From contig NC_037593.1 of NCBI RefSeq assembly GCF_003073045.1, positions 11,766,735 to 11,830,734 on the forward strand: DNA of 64,000 bases, in the 5' to 3' direction. This document shows, one piece after another, positions 1 to 12,640 of the stretch. The DNA comes from Pomacea canaliculata (taxonomy: Eukaryota > Mollusca > Gastropoda > Architaenioglossa > Ampullariidae). The notes below the pieces were generated by a model, which worked only from the letters and a program-made list of their open reading frames with translations, was not told the DNA's origin and did not search any database. The number at the start of each line of letters is the position of its first letter. Position 1 is the first letter of the stretch. The position numbers and the translations under genes are program-made.

Positions 1-217
1 TGTTTTCATTAGTTTTTAAATTAACTCGTTGCGTTTAGTTCACTGATGTTGCTTCATTTAAGCTACACCCCTGTGCGGGTCAACTGATCTACTGATCTAT
101 GTTTCTTTTCTATTACTGTATGCTGTACACTGTATAATGTATTTCAAGACTGTATCATATGCTGTATACATTCATCAGTTATTCACAATTTGCCTTCTGG
201 GTCACTTTTTTATGCAG

Positions 218-3200
218 ACGATCAGAGACCCCCACTGTAGAACAGACACAGGCATTTGTTAACTTGTGTGAACGCTTTATTCACCAAAAGCCTCTTGAGG
301 TTATAGGTAAGATATATGTTTCACAATTAGATGAGAGCATGCTTTGTATCCACGGCAGTAAGTCTAGCAAAACTTGCATAAAATTTGTTATAAGTTTTGT
401 GAACTTTCACACTAGGCATGAATTTATTAATCAGTTGAGAGTCAAACGGATTTTCTTTTTAGTCTTTAGCAATATATTTATATCTGACCAGAAAAAAAAA
501 AACATGCTTTGCCTTATTTTGCTTTCTTTTAAATGGTTACACTAAAGAGAGAAGTGCTTTATCACTTGTAGATAGTCATGTATGACTCAGTTGTATCTGA
601 ATACCTGTTGCAGGTGTTCATTGCACACATGGCTTCAATCGGACAGGTTTCCTTATTGTCAGTTATTTAGTAGAGAAGCAGTCATGTAGGTAAGTTAACA
701 CCACTGTAGTAGCTGGCATTGTCTTTCAAGCACAAAAGAAGTCTTCATTGCACCTTATATAATGGCAGCTAAATTTACATGTCACATATTTTTTATTGTT
801 AATTTTAAAAAGTTTTGTGTAAAATCAGCCTTCCAGAACAAGACTAAAAATCAAGCCCATTTTATTATGTAATGCAGACTTGTATTTGTGTGAGAGTGGC
901 TGGTCTGGAACTGTGCACAAAGTGCCATGTCACTGAAAGAAAACTACAGTATGAAGTAGACATCGTCATGATTTCCTTTCACTCGGAGTATAGTTACAAA
1001 AGAAAATGCAGTGTCTGCCGCTTAGTATCTTGTTTCGGTCAGTAACATGGCACTTTTTGGCTATTCTTTGACCTGTCATTCTTTCACTTGGTACATTAGA
1101 CCCAAATTTATTAAGTAATAGACTCAGAGAGTGGAGTTCTAAATCAGTAAAAAAGAATAGTTGCAAAGAATTTGAATAAATATTGGTAATTTCTGTCATA
1201 TTTTAATTTGTTTGTAATTGCAGGAAATGTTGCTTTCTGACTGTATTCCATTTGGTTTATGATGTGATTGTTTGAATGACTGTCAGATGGATGGTTGGTT
1301 GACTAATGGAGATATTTCTTGGCAACGTGTGTACTTAGACTTCCTTTACTTTTTCATTCCTTTTACTAGCGTGGAAGCAGCAGTGCGCTTATTTGCAGCG
1401 GTACGTAAAGTTTTTCTCAAAATACGAGTGTGTGGTGAGGTGAAGATGAGGAATGCATATGTAGATGTCAATGTGTGCTCTATTAGTATTTTGTTTACAT
1501 CTATAAATCTTGAGCTTAAAGTAGATGATAGGGATATTTTTGCTCTTCAATGGATCCTGACTGTAATGACATAAATACCAAATAATGTCATGGTATCCAA
1601 AAATAGTATGCAAAGAAAGCTTGAAAAGTGTTAAGTCATTGAAAACATTTCTTTCATCAGTTTAACCTCCATAACTGATGACTTATTCCGCCGTCCTCTC
1701 TCCCTCACTCTCTGTGATTATTGACTAATCAACCCTTCATATTTTGCTTTAATGTGCTTTTCTTTCATATTTTTCTGTTCAAAATTGCATTGTTGTTTCT
1801 ACGTTCTATTTTTCATCTTTTTTCAAAGGCCCGACCACCAGGGATATATAAGCAAGATTATCTCGATGAGCTTTTCCGTCGTTATGGTGACCCAGAAGAA
1901 ACACCAGGTGCTCCTCCTTTACCACAGTGGTGTACAGGTGAGACTTACATCTTACAGTTATCATGTGTTTGTGGCAACTGTGTCTTGTTTCATATGTGTG
2001 TGTGTGGTTTGTTTAGTAAAAGTTTCCCTTCTTAAAAGGGGCAGTATTGTAGAACTGAGAAATGCTAAGGGCAGAAGCAGCTGCACAACTGTCTCTGGTT
2101 TAAACAGAAATGACTTTTACTTATTTACAGATACAGACTGCACTTTTTTTTTTGATACCCTTTCAGAATCTGATGACACTGTAGATGATGATGGCCATTC
2201 TTTTAATGGGGGAGCCAATTCTGCAGATGTCAATGATGACAGCAGAAGCAGTGGGAACAGTGAAAAGAGCAAGAAGAAGAGGGAGTTTGTCAAACGTGTA
2301 TGTCTCTTACCTAAGCATATGTTAAAGATTTTCAGATCAACCCTTTTGCTACCAGAGGGAGTATGTCAAACAAGTTCATTTCTTAAACTAGTACATCTCT
2401 TTCCTAAAAACATGTTAAAGATCCTCAGAACAAATGTTTTTTTATTAAAGTTCCAAATAAAATGCAAACCAGACACTGCGGAGGATAAAGTGTCAATATT
2501 TTCATCTTATCAAGAAGAGACAAATATCTTGCATTGCCCAATTAGATTGTTAGAGGGTGACATATTCTTTGTTACCCTTGGTTTTCAGAACTTTTTCAAA
2601 ACTCCCTTATATAGATGTCATTGCTCTTGGATTTACAAAAAGTGCAATGCTATGATGGATTGATATAGGAACAGTTGTTTTCTGCTTATTTCATACATTT
2701 CTTTTAAGTGTGTTTTGTCCAGCTATGTCTTTGGCACATCAGCCACAAAGATATAAAAGTGTATAAAAGGCTCACATTTTCTATTATAATAGCAGGACAA
2801 CAAAGTTGAACATAATGCAAGTAAAAATAATTAAAAAAATGCAAAATACTTTGCCTTTATTTCTTGGCTTTAATATTTTTAAATTTGCCGAAGTAAGCAC
2901 ATTTCAGCATTTATCTAGTACTTTAAAATTCCTAAATATATATTACTCTTCAGCTTTTTGTCTTGTTTTGTTTTTTTTAGAATGCAAAATTTGCTGATGG
3001 CGTAACGGGTGTGTCACAAGTACTGGCCCAGCCTACTTTGTCTCAGGTGCAAGAAAAATCTCAGACAATGTGTGGTTGGAAAGGGTGAGGCGTTTTATAA
3101 ACTTGCTGCTTGTAAACCATTGTTCTGGATGCACATCATGATAATGCTTCCATCTATAAACATGAGACATTCATTAACAGTTAATTTCAGCTGCCACATT

Positions 3201-6200
3201 TTTCATTTGTTCCTTTGGTTAAAAAGAAGTGCACCAAGGGTTCCAGAATGAAAGGTGACTCACCATCTTTTTACAGATTTTATTTTTGGGGAGTAGGGAG
3301 GCACTGCATTGGCAATTAGTGGTTATAGAAACTGCATATTTTGGGGGGTTTTAGCAAAATTAAAAGTGCAAACTTTGTTGCAGGTCTGGGTTTCCTGGCT
3401 CACAACCTGTGTCGATGGACATGAAGAATCTAGAGTATCTCAAACTCAAGCCATACATGGTCAGCTGGAAGGCAGATGGTACAAGGTCTGTCTCACAGGA
3501 TCTTTGAGGGTGTTCTTATTTTTAGGTCTCTCTGTTAAAATGATTACCCACTACAGTCTTGTGTCTGGTAATTGAGTGATGTTTAAGGCCAGACACCGGT
3601 CGAAAAATTGTCAAAAATTTGTCATTTTGGCCATTTTCAGATTACTTCATACTGTCAAAGTTCATATTTTGTTCTATTCACTCGCCAAGTGGTTTTTCAT
3701 AGAATAATCTAGAAATATGTCTATTTTGTCAATGAAAACATCTACTTCTATCCTATTTACTTTTCCCGAGCGCAGAATTAGCGAGAATAGAGAATGTTTG
3801 AGACATAGCAACACACCTCGCCACGTGGGCAACTGTGTCACATCGTATATCGGTCGAAAGGTCATGACATAAATTTTCAAACAAAGGCTGAGTCAAAACC
3901 CTTAGAAGGCCCCAAGCTATGATACAAGCTCTTTTCTAGACGACACAAAGGGTCGGAAACTTCCTTATATGGACGCATGCGTAACATACTTTGCATATAG
4001 CCAATCAGAATTCACTAATGCCGACCTAGACGGGGTCATAGGGCACACGAACACGCTTCGGCTGTGCTCGGGTATCCCACAAGGCAACTGTCATGGCCTC
4101 CGGATGTATAAACAATGGCGACAGCAAGTCAAAGCTTGTTCTGGGATATTTTCTTTTCTAAGACATTAACGTTAATATTAAATGTTTATTGTGACTGTCA
4201 GACGCTCATTTCTTCTCACAATACCACGTGCAAAAAAATAAAAACCACGTGGACATTCTTAGACCGTCGTAGCAGCTAAAAAAAATAACTTAGTGAACCG
4301 AATTCGGCTGTCGAAAACACCATCAGTCATGTGGTAAGCGAGCTGAAAATAAAGCGAAGTTTTCATTTCTGCTGCAAATCTCGGTAGTAATCATGATTAG
4401 ATGCGAACATTTACACATTTGAGTGAACTTGCAATGCTAGTTATTTATGTACTTTGTCAGGAATGTAGGGAAACAGAGCTTACATCACTTGCACAGAAAA
4501 CAAAGGTTGGGTGGGGGTTGGATGGTCTTACTCCAACCAAATGTAACAAACAGAATGTGAAGACAATTATGTATAGCATTCCTAACAAACAATGAAAACT
4601 GCTATCTAGTCAAGTTTGTAGCCATTCAGTGTCTAGAGAGCACATCATTGTCAGCCCCCTAAAAGGCCAGACAGCTATAGTGCTTTTCCCAGAAATCTTT
4701 GACAGAAAATAAGATACCCCCTAGCCACAAAAATCAACCATCTTTAATCCATGTGACTACAGAGGTAATTCATAAAATAATCCTAGCATACAGAGGAACA
4801 GAACATGAGCAGCTGCTTAAATTCTGGTGCACCAGTGATGTATCTCTAGATTTCATGAATAGGTTATTCTTATTCCTATTTGCCCCCAGTGGAGCATAGG
4901 GCTGCAAGAATTGGTTATACTTCCCTATAAGCTTTTGAAATAATTTCTTTAATTGATGTTCATCCCATCACCCTGCAACTGAAGGCTAAGAAAGATGAGA
5001 GTGTTTCCTACTAATGCTGCTACTTCAGTAGATGCTCGCAAAAATTGGAAGCAATATATGTAACATCGCGCATCACTAAATGTTAGATAGCAAAAGACCA
5101 AAGATGGCAAAAACCATGAAGCTAGTGGACACTGAACTTCTATATAACTAACTAAACCTATAACTGTGTTGCTCAATGTTTGCAAACACCATTGTTTTTA
5201 TTACTGTGTACTTCTCTGAAGCCTGGTCAGCAGTTGGGTACACAACACAACCATGTTGACTTTTCTAAAAGTGAATAAAATAATTAATTTTATTAGTAAT
5301 GTTAAAGTTATATGTAGTAACACATTGAAAGATGGTTATATTTTTCATTCAGCAGGTAAATTACATGAAAGGCTTAGATAAAACAAAGTTACTAAGCTTG
5401 ATATTTCTGCTCGCGCTTTTTCCGTTCATTGTTTTTGTTACAGTTTGTTTACTTAAAATCCCTATAACTTTATATTGACATGTGATACAGGCCTAAAATT
5501 GGAATGAAGTTTTCTTCATACATATGTAAACATTTCAGTGAGAGCTTTTTAAAAAATATTTAGTGGTTTAGTAGTTACTAAGCTTTCACTTTGTTTTCCT
5601 TCGCCTTTTCAGTTTCTTGTTTTAGTAAGCTTGTTTAGTTCAAAAGCTTATAACTTTATATTGGCATGTGATACAGGCCTAAAATTGGGTTGAAGTTTTC
5701 TTTATTCATATTTAAACATTTCTATGAGAGCTTTTAAAAAAATATTGAGTAGTTTAGAAGTTACTAAGCTTTCAGTTTTTCTTTCCGCGATTTCTCAGTT
5801 TCTTGTTTTGGTTAGAGACTGTTTACTTCAAAAGCTAACTCCTTCTTTTTGACAAGAGATATAGATCTGCAATTTGGTTGAGCTTTTCTTCATACATATA
5901 AAAACATTTCTATGATAGATTTTTAAAAATTACTTAGTAGTTTGGTAGTTATACCGTTTTCCATCAAAATTTCTTAAAATTTAACACACTTTTTTACAAA
6001 AAAAATTATAAAAAAAAAAACTAAGAGGAATTCGCAAATTATTTATCATAGAAATGTAGATCTGTCTTTTAGGTAACTATTTCAAAAAGAATTTTGAGTC
6101 TACTCACAAAATTGAAGAAGGAGTTAGCTTTTAAAATTGTTTGTTTTGGCGCCATTTTGGATTGTTTCCATGGCAACCGATAGCGCGACGAGTGCAGTAA

Positions 6201-9200
6201 AACCATTTTTTGAAACTCCATTCAAGGGCTAAATAGCTGATACAAAAAAATCCGCGCTATCCCGTGAAACAAAAAAAAATTTTTTTCGACCGGTGTCTGG
6301 CCTTAACATCACCATCAGCAATTCCTTAGCCCAAAATTAGGGAATAGGGGTAGCTGATGATTTTCCCACCCACTCTTACCAACTTTCTCAGTTTTCCACC
6401 TTATGGAATGAGAGTTCGTTCTACCACTGAATGCTGTCTTATGGTTTTAACCCTGTTTTATCTTATCTTTATTATATTCCATTTTTTAATGAGCTTTATT
6501 ATAGGTGTGAAAGATGCATAGCATTCTGTCCCAGATGTTCCTGTTGAATGAAATCTGTTTGTATGTATTTCAGGTACTTGATGTTAATTGATGGGCCAAA
6601 CCAAGTCTTCATGATAGATAGAGACAATGCAGTTTTCCACGTTCGGGATCTTCAGTTTCCCCGCAGAAAAGATCTGAAAAGTCACATATTTGACACACTC
6701 GTTGATGGGGTAAGAATATTTCTGTCCAGCAGGTTAATTGCGTAAGCTTTTCATAACTGTAGTAATATTGGATATTGCTGTGAAACTTCTGAATTTCATA
6801 TGAGGTAGTCTAGTGTCCAGCTTTTTCTTTATCCATGAAAATGTGCATTCAACTTCTCTTTACTACAGGAATTTTATGTCAGTAACATCACTTCCAGTAA
6901 TTGATGCTGTTAAATGTATCTCCTATGTGGCAGGAGATGCAGGTTATTTTATTTCATAATATCTCTCATATTACAGGAGATGATCCTGGACAAAGTTGGA
7001 GAGCAGAATGTTCCTAGGTTTCTTATCTATGACATAATCAAGTTTGAGGTGAGCGCATAAGCTTATGATGTGGAACATGTCATTTCCAGAATGTTACATG
7101 TAATCAGACTTTGAATATTCTGTTTGTAGAGTATGTGATAAACAGATGCAAATAAGAAGTGTCCTTTGATGATTGTGATGAGGTTCCAGCCATCTCACTT
7201 TTACTGTGACAGGGGCAAGATGTAGGTCATACAGATTTTAACCGCCGCCTGTTGTGCATTGAAAAAGAAATAGTGGGACCACGTAATGCCAAGATGCAGC
7301 AAGGTTTGCTGGATCGTGCAAGCCAGCCATTCAGTGTTCGTGCTAAACCTTTCTGGGACATCAGCACTGTTCCAAAAGTAAGTCATGCGATGTTCCTCAG
7401 TAGTACTCACCTTTGCTCTTAGCTCCTTGTTTCTATATTTTGGAGATGAATGCAACACTTGGCCCTCATATTTTCCCTTGTAGAGTCTCTAATTTTGATC
7501 TGTTATTCCCACACCTCTCACCTTTTCTGCACTGACACTTGAAGTGCCTCCTTCACCAAACTCTGTTGATTTCTGGTTAAAGAGTTGTGCAAAAAAGCTT
7601 TGACAAGGTAAGCTGTTACTTCACCTCCTTCTTCTTTCCTGCTTTTAATTCTTCTATAAAGTCACTGTCTAGAATCTTCTTAGTAAATGATTGAACATAT
7701 CTTATAATGTTTAAATTTTATAAGCACAGTGAGAATGTAAACAAATTGGTGAGAGATTGTTTCTGGGAGTTAGATTCTCCTGTCCACTTTTTTCATCAGT
7801 TGCTGGAGGGTGAGTTTGCCAAGAATCTCAGCCATGAAGTGGATGGCCTTATCTTCCAGCCAGTCCCTGATGTGAGTGTTTGCTCCATATCAGTTTATCC
7901 TGTTAAAAATGTATTTCCATGAATTGAGGTTTATAAATGTGCCGCTTAAATTGAAATTAATACTTTCTTCCATGAAAATAATAAAGGTAATAAAGGTACC
8001 AGAGTATGAAAAGGAAATGGTCCTAACTGACCACATAATGACAAATTGTGTTTCAACAGTGTATTGATATGCTTCACAATTGTAGATTTATTGATTGCAT
8101 GCATTTGACAAATTTTATATTTACAGTCTTAAATGTGTTTGGCACGTTTTTCACTTCCAGTCCTATGTTTGTGGACGGTGTAAAGATGTGCTGAAGTGGA
8201 AGCCTCCTTCACTGAACTCTGTCGATTTTCGGTTAAAGATTGTTCGAGAAGAAAAGCCTGGGCAAGTTAATTTATTTTCTTCTTTTCTTGCCGACTTATG
8301 CATTCTGCACTTCACAATCTGTAAGCAATAAAGGTAGAGGTAAATAAACAAGTGGCTTAACTTTAGTTGCCAGATTTATTACCCAGTAGTAACAACAAAA
8401 ATATAGTGGTCAGATTCCAAGGTCAACTTTGTCATGCTCACTTTATCAGTAGACTTGCTGATTAGGCAATACTGTCAGCTGTATATCAGCAAGAGGAAAA
8501 GGATGTGTTGATGTGTTTGGGTTGTATACCATACTTGATCAAAAGACCACCTAGAAAGAAATATAGAAAGGAAAAATGGAAAAAGGAAAAAATAGTTGTA
8601 TGACGTTTTTTTTCCAGCTTACATCCCCACTTCAGGTGTTTACCTTTCTTTCTAAGTCATGACAGTTGATTTAATAGCCTTTTATCTGATTTTTCTTGCT
8701 GCTCTAGATTCAAATTGTTTTCTAAATATGAGACTATTTGATATTCAAGTCTTTCATTAATTCTATTTCTGCACTTTGTCATGCCTGCAGCATGTTACCA
8801 GAAACTAAAGGATACTTATATGTTGGAGGATACGAGCATGCATTCTCACAAATATCAAAGGTACCTTTTTTCAGCTCCTTATAAGCACTTTGGTCAGTGA
8901 AGTGATTTATTGTTGTCAAAACATAGGGAAACAAAAAATATAATTATAAAAGTATTTATAAAGCACTCACTCTTGCTACAAATTCATGATGTACATGCAC
9001 GCAGGTGCGCGCACACACACACACACACACGTGGCAGTAGGAAAAAATTATTGCAAAAGACCACTCAGATCCTTAGAACATGCATCTTATGAATAAAAGC
9101 TAGTTTTGTTATTGCTGTAGTAGGGAACAATTATATAAACTTCTTGTTTTTGCAGAAATGTAAAGAATCCAGAAACATCTAAAGAATTTCTACCTGACAT

Positions 9201-10389
9201 TTCAATATAGAACTGTTTTCGTTTTTAAATTCTTTTCATTAGTTTTTAATGAGTTTGCTACTAACATATCTTAGACTAATATAAAGCTAGTATCGAATGA
9301 AGGCATCTCAGAAATTATCACAGGTAACCAAGGAGCTGAGGGAACTTGACAACAAGATTATTGAGTGTTCCTGGAATGGCAGCCAGTGGCAGTTCATGCG
9401 GCAACGCACAGACAAATCTTTTCCAAACAGCTATGATACCGCAATGGGTAAACTGCTCTTACACACTATTATCTCCTCTGTTTTGTATTTTGTAAGCTTT
9501 CTTCTGCGCATAATCTTAATGTGGCTTTTCTTGTTTAAGTCATTTCTTGCTTGTGGGAATGTGTGTGTGCATGCATATCTGAATGTGTGTTTGTATAATT
9601 TGTCTATGCTTATGTGCTGATAAAGAACTCTTTAGGTGATAATTTTTTTTACATGTGAAAATGCCGTTTACATGTAAATAAAGCTTTTAAAAGACTGCAA
9701 ATTTTTTCCTAATGATTAAATAAATCTTGGTACAATGTATTATTACCCAAATCTGAGTATACCCCTGAATATGCCTCTTCTGTTCTTGAGATTAACATCT
9801 ACAAATATTACCATGCAGCTCTGAACTCTTTGACTGGCTAAGACCTTCACAATAGAAGCACATCCATGCACCATACTGACATCTGTGTTGCTGATCTCTT
9901 TCTGTGCATAGTGATGTTTGTAGAATGGATATAGGGAAATATGGAGATATAATTATAATATCCTTGAAATGGGGAAATTATGTTTTGTACCGAGCTTTAC
10001 CAAAACATTGAGAAATATTGCTCCCCACGGGACCTTTAAACAGGCACTTTTTTGGTAAGCATTATTCTAGAACTTTGAAAACCAGAAAATTATGCATGTA
10101 TGTACACATTATGTGTATGTGTCATTAATATCTTTTATATAAATTCTCATGTTCTCTCTCATGAACTGTAAAGTAACACAGGTGGCATGCATAAGCCTAT
10201 TGTATTGTCACGTCTATTTCCTGTTTCTGCACAGGTGTGTGCAACAGCATTGCTCACCCTGTTACCAAGGAGATACTTTTTCACACCATCAACCGCTGTC
10301 GTTGGCAACCCCACAACAAACAACCCCATCCACCTGGTCAGACAGACCGCCTGCTTATGCCACCCCCTCAGAAGAAGCTGAAGCAGTGA
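218..10389 (+). CDS. RNGTT: mRNA capping enzyme, bifunctional triphosphatase/guanylyltransferase (5' part outside window)
   Basis: Nuclear enzyme that removes the 5' gamma-phosphate of nascent pol II transcripts and transfers GMP to make the cap. Exons read from splice sites and frame: 218-306, 614-689, 1370-1400, 1829-1937, 2167-2297, 2981-3084, 3384-3485, 6574-6709, 6977-7048, 7213-7377, 7800-7871, 8161-8261, 8791-8860, 9324-9447, 10235-10389; all phases agree and give about 511 residues. The first ~90 residues of the family lie upstream. Seen: phosphatase loop [10 protein letters not shown] (exon 614-689), linker [20 protein letters not shown], an acidic spacer, guanylyltransferase lysine motif KADGTR split across 3485/6574, then [27 protein letters not shown] and [10 protein letters not shown]. 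The C-terminus [11 protein letters not shown] resembles the vertebrate proline/lysine tail. The intron after 8261 uses a GC donor. All catalytic motifs are intact. Confidence 0.96.
3587..6302. mobile_element. 2.7-kb DNA transposon with TTAA target duplication in a capping enzyme intron
   Basis: The two ends are inverted copies of GGCCAGACACCGGTCG followed by A-rich sequence (21 identical bases). TTAA flanks the element at 3583-3586 and 6303-6306. TTAA duplication is known for piggyBac and Kolobok superfamilies; I cannot choose between them because no long transposase ORF is visible. The left part has a CCAAT-like stretch and a possible start near 4112 (MATASQS). The right part holds three ~180-bp direct repeats (5440-5930). 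It fills most of the 3.1-kb intron between 3485 and 6574. Confidence 0.8.
5440..5945. repeat. Three ~180-bp tandem repeats inside the TTAA element
   Basis: Phrases such as ATAACTTTATATTG, GATACAGGCCTAAAATTGG, AACATTTCTATGAGAGC and TAGTTACTAAGCTTTCA recur at a spacing of about 180 bases. The third copy is the most diverged. Part of the unit seems to return in inverse orientation near 6040-6140. No coding potential is seen. Confidence 0.75.
7530..7612 (+). pseudogene. Decayed duplicate of the capping enzyme exon at 8161-8261
   Basis: In the intron before the exon at 7800, the stretch GAAGTGCCTCCTTCACCAAA...CTCTGTTGATTTCTGGTTAAAG closely follows the exon encoding [15 protein letters not shown] (about 80% by eye over ~45 bases, with a small deletion). 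The weaker match continues through the donor region (AAAAAAGCTTTGACAAGG against GAAAAGCCTGGGCAAG). It has lost the reading frame and is not needed for the protein. Confidence 0.65.
9007..9032. repeat. (CA)n microsatellite
   Basis: A short run of alternating C and A in an intron of the capping enzyme gene. No function inferred. Confidence 0.8.
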
Positions 10390-10574
10390 AACAGACGCAG
10401 GAGAGTTCTAGAGAATGTGGCTATGGTCATCAGAAAATTGTGGCTTCCTTCAGACCTATGTTGCCATTCACTGCTGTGCTCTTTGATCTGATTTGGTTTC
10501 TTCCATCCTTGAGTTCCACAGATGCTCTATGCTCACATGAAGTATAACATTTTCACGCAGCCATTTATTGTGTG

Positions 10575-10580
10575 AATAAA
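10575..10580 (+). terminator. Poly(A) signal AATAAA of the capping enzyme gene
   Basis: AATAAA lies about 190 bases after the stop codon at 10387-10389. It is the first canonical signal in the 3' flank, so it is the likely cleavage signal. Not proven without transcripts. Confidence 0.5.
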
Positions 10581-10589
10581 GTAAGGCAC

Positions 10590-12425
10590 ATAAAGAAGCC
10601 AAGAGGTTCAAAAGGGGATCAAGTAGCTCTGCTGAGTTTTTATAGATGACGAATACATCTTACACATGTACTTTGACCTTTCTTTACACCTCAGAAGTCA
10701 TATGGAAGGTGTTATATTTTTGACTGTGCATCCCTCCTATAGAATGAGATGATATTTGAATATGTCATCTCTTTGTGAAATGATGCCAGGTTGTATGTTT
10801 GTCTGCATTATGGAACTCTAGGAATGCCCAGGTTTTCCTGTTCGGTATACCCACAGGTCATCAGCTGTGTACTGTGATGCCACATAAAAATTTTCCAAGC
10901 TTCTGTATGAATGAAGTAAAGGAGGAGAAATGTGGATTATCCTCACCGATCTGCAGTCAGAGACTACAGTAAATCTGAAAACTATGCTGGTATTTGAATT
11001 GTTGGTAATAATAACAAGATGGCAACCATTCATCACTTGAACTCCATGATAAGTGTTGATGAGAACAAAGACTTCTGTGAGAAAAAGTGCATTTTTGAGA
11101 GATTGTGTGTACCTATATCAGTGTACCACTGCATGTGTGTGCTTGTATGTATGAGAAAGTGTGGACATTCAGTTCAGAAAAACTGTAAGCACTAATACAT
11201 TTAACAGATAAAGACATCCATTCACTTGTGGTTCAGTCTTTTTTTAGCAGCAAAATAGACAGTGGTAGAATAACGTTTAAATTTTTTTAATTCTATTATT
11301 AAAGAATTTAATCTACAGCTTAATGTTTTAATGGTGAATTTATATGGTACCAGTCAATGCCATATGATTTGACAAACTATTAGGGCTTCTTATTTTCAAC
11401 AGACATCAAAGAAAGGGCTGGTGTAGGCCATAGAAAAGAATGTGTGAGACGTAACAGAGTCTGATGGCAAATTTCTTGGGTCGGTGATACGGGTTTAGTT
11501 TGCTGTTTTCTGGCACAGATAGAAATTGTAAAACAATGACATTTATGATACCTACTCTTTAAAAAATTTACTACATTCAGCCATGAAACATTCAGGTGTG
11601 GAAACTTGAGCATGCATCCTCCTGATGAATGAATGAACATACAGTTGCTCCCGCTCCACACACACGTGTACATGTGTGCACATACAGGTAAAAACTCTAA
11701 AACTTGCATGAATGTATGCACATCCACGTGTATTTGCTATGATAAGCCATAGAGGAGAAACAAAACACTGGTGATCTGATTGAAATGTAAAGCCCTATTA
11801 AAGACTAGTGGCAAAGGGCTAGTTAGCAACAAAAAAATGAGTGTTGTATCATGTCATGTTGTGTGTGCCTGAATGTGTCATCTGAAGACCGGGGTAATCA
11901 TCGTTAACATGGGTAGTGATACTGATTTTGTGAGATGTTCGTCTGCATGTCGTGTGTTGTAATTTTATCCAAGTGTGTGCTCATTAGGATGAATTAAATT
12001 TTTCATGCTGAAAACAAGCTTGAGTGTACTGTGCTTTTATATGTAATCTAGTAGTGTGAGAGGTGGAGAACACGGGGCTGTAGGACTCGGGGGGGGGGAT
12101 ATCATTTACTCCTGCCTATAATTGTTACAATGATAGATTTTGTGAAAGACAAGTGATGAAATTTTGTTTCCTGTCACAACTACATCGTCCCTTTTTTCAT
12201 GTCGACATAAACCTGCATTTTTTTTAACATAAACGTCTTTTGATAGTGCGGCTGTTGGCCCCCGACAGACTGGTGTGTGCTCGTTTCTTCTTCGTTTGAC
12301 TGTTTAATTCTCGTCGTTATTGGAAAGTGGCTGTCAATCTCCATACAGAAGTCATCATTATACGGGTCAGAGAAGAGTTGTGTTTGGCGCAGTCAGCAAC
12401 TAAGACTGTAGGTGCCACGTGCAGA
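10590..12425. other. Intergenic, no gene seen
   Basis: AT-rich sequence downstream of the capping enzyme gene with only short unsupported ORFs. It may include 3' UTR. I see no conserved motif. Confidence 0.6.
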
Positions 12426-12427
12426 GG

Positions 12428-12640
12428 GAGGCCCGGTGACGCAACGTTTAACGTCTGTCACCAATACAGTGAGGGTTGGCTGTCCTGAGTTCAGCTCTCG
12501 TCTCGGGCACGATGTTCTTTCTCTGCATGTGGCATCTTTTTACAGGGCTGGTTGCCTTGCCGTGGTGTAGCCTTAGTTGCTGGCTCGGTGTAAAACACTA
12601 TCATTCCCCCTCTCCGTCACATGCAAAAAAAAAAAAAAGG
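12428..12640 (+). mobile_element. tRNA-derived SINE
   Basis: The head GGCCCGGTGACGCAACG resembles a pol III A box and GGCTGTCCTGAGTTCAGCTC about 45 bases on resembles a worn B box. The body (GGCTGGTTGCCTTG, TTGCTGGCTCGGTGTAAAAC) and an A-run at 12625-12638 fit a retroposed SINE. The sequence looks like a family common in mollusc genomes; that is recollection, not a search result. The B box is mutated, so this copy is probably inactive. Confidence 0.65.

Noticed and set aside
1752-2663. 303-residue open frame on the plus strand
   Set aside because: It only reads through two capping enzyme exons and the introns around them; splice sites and family comparison explain the real coding parts.
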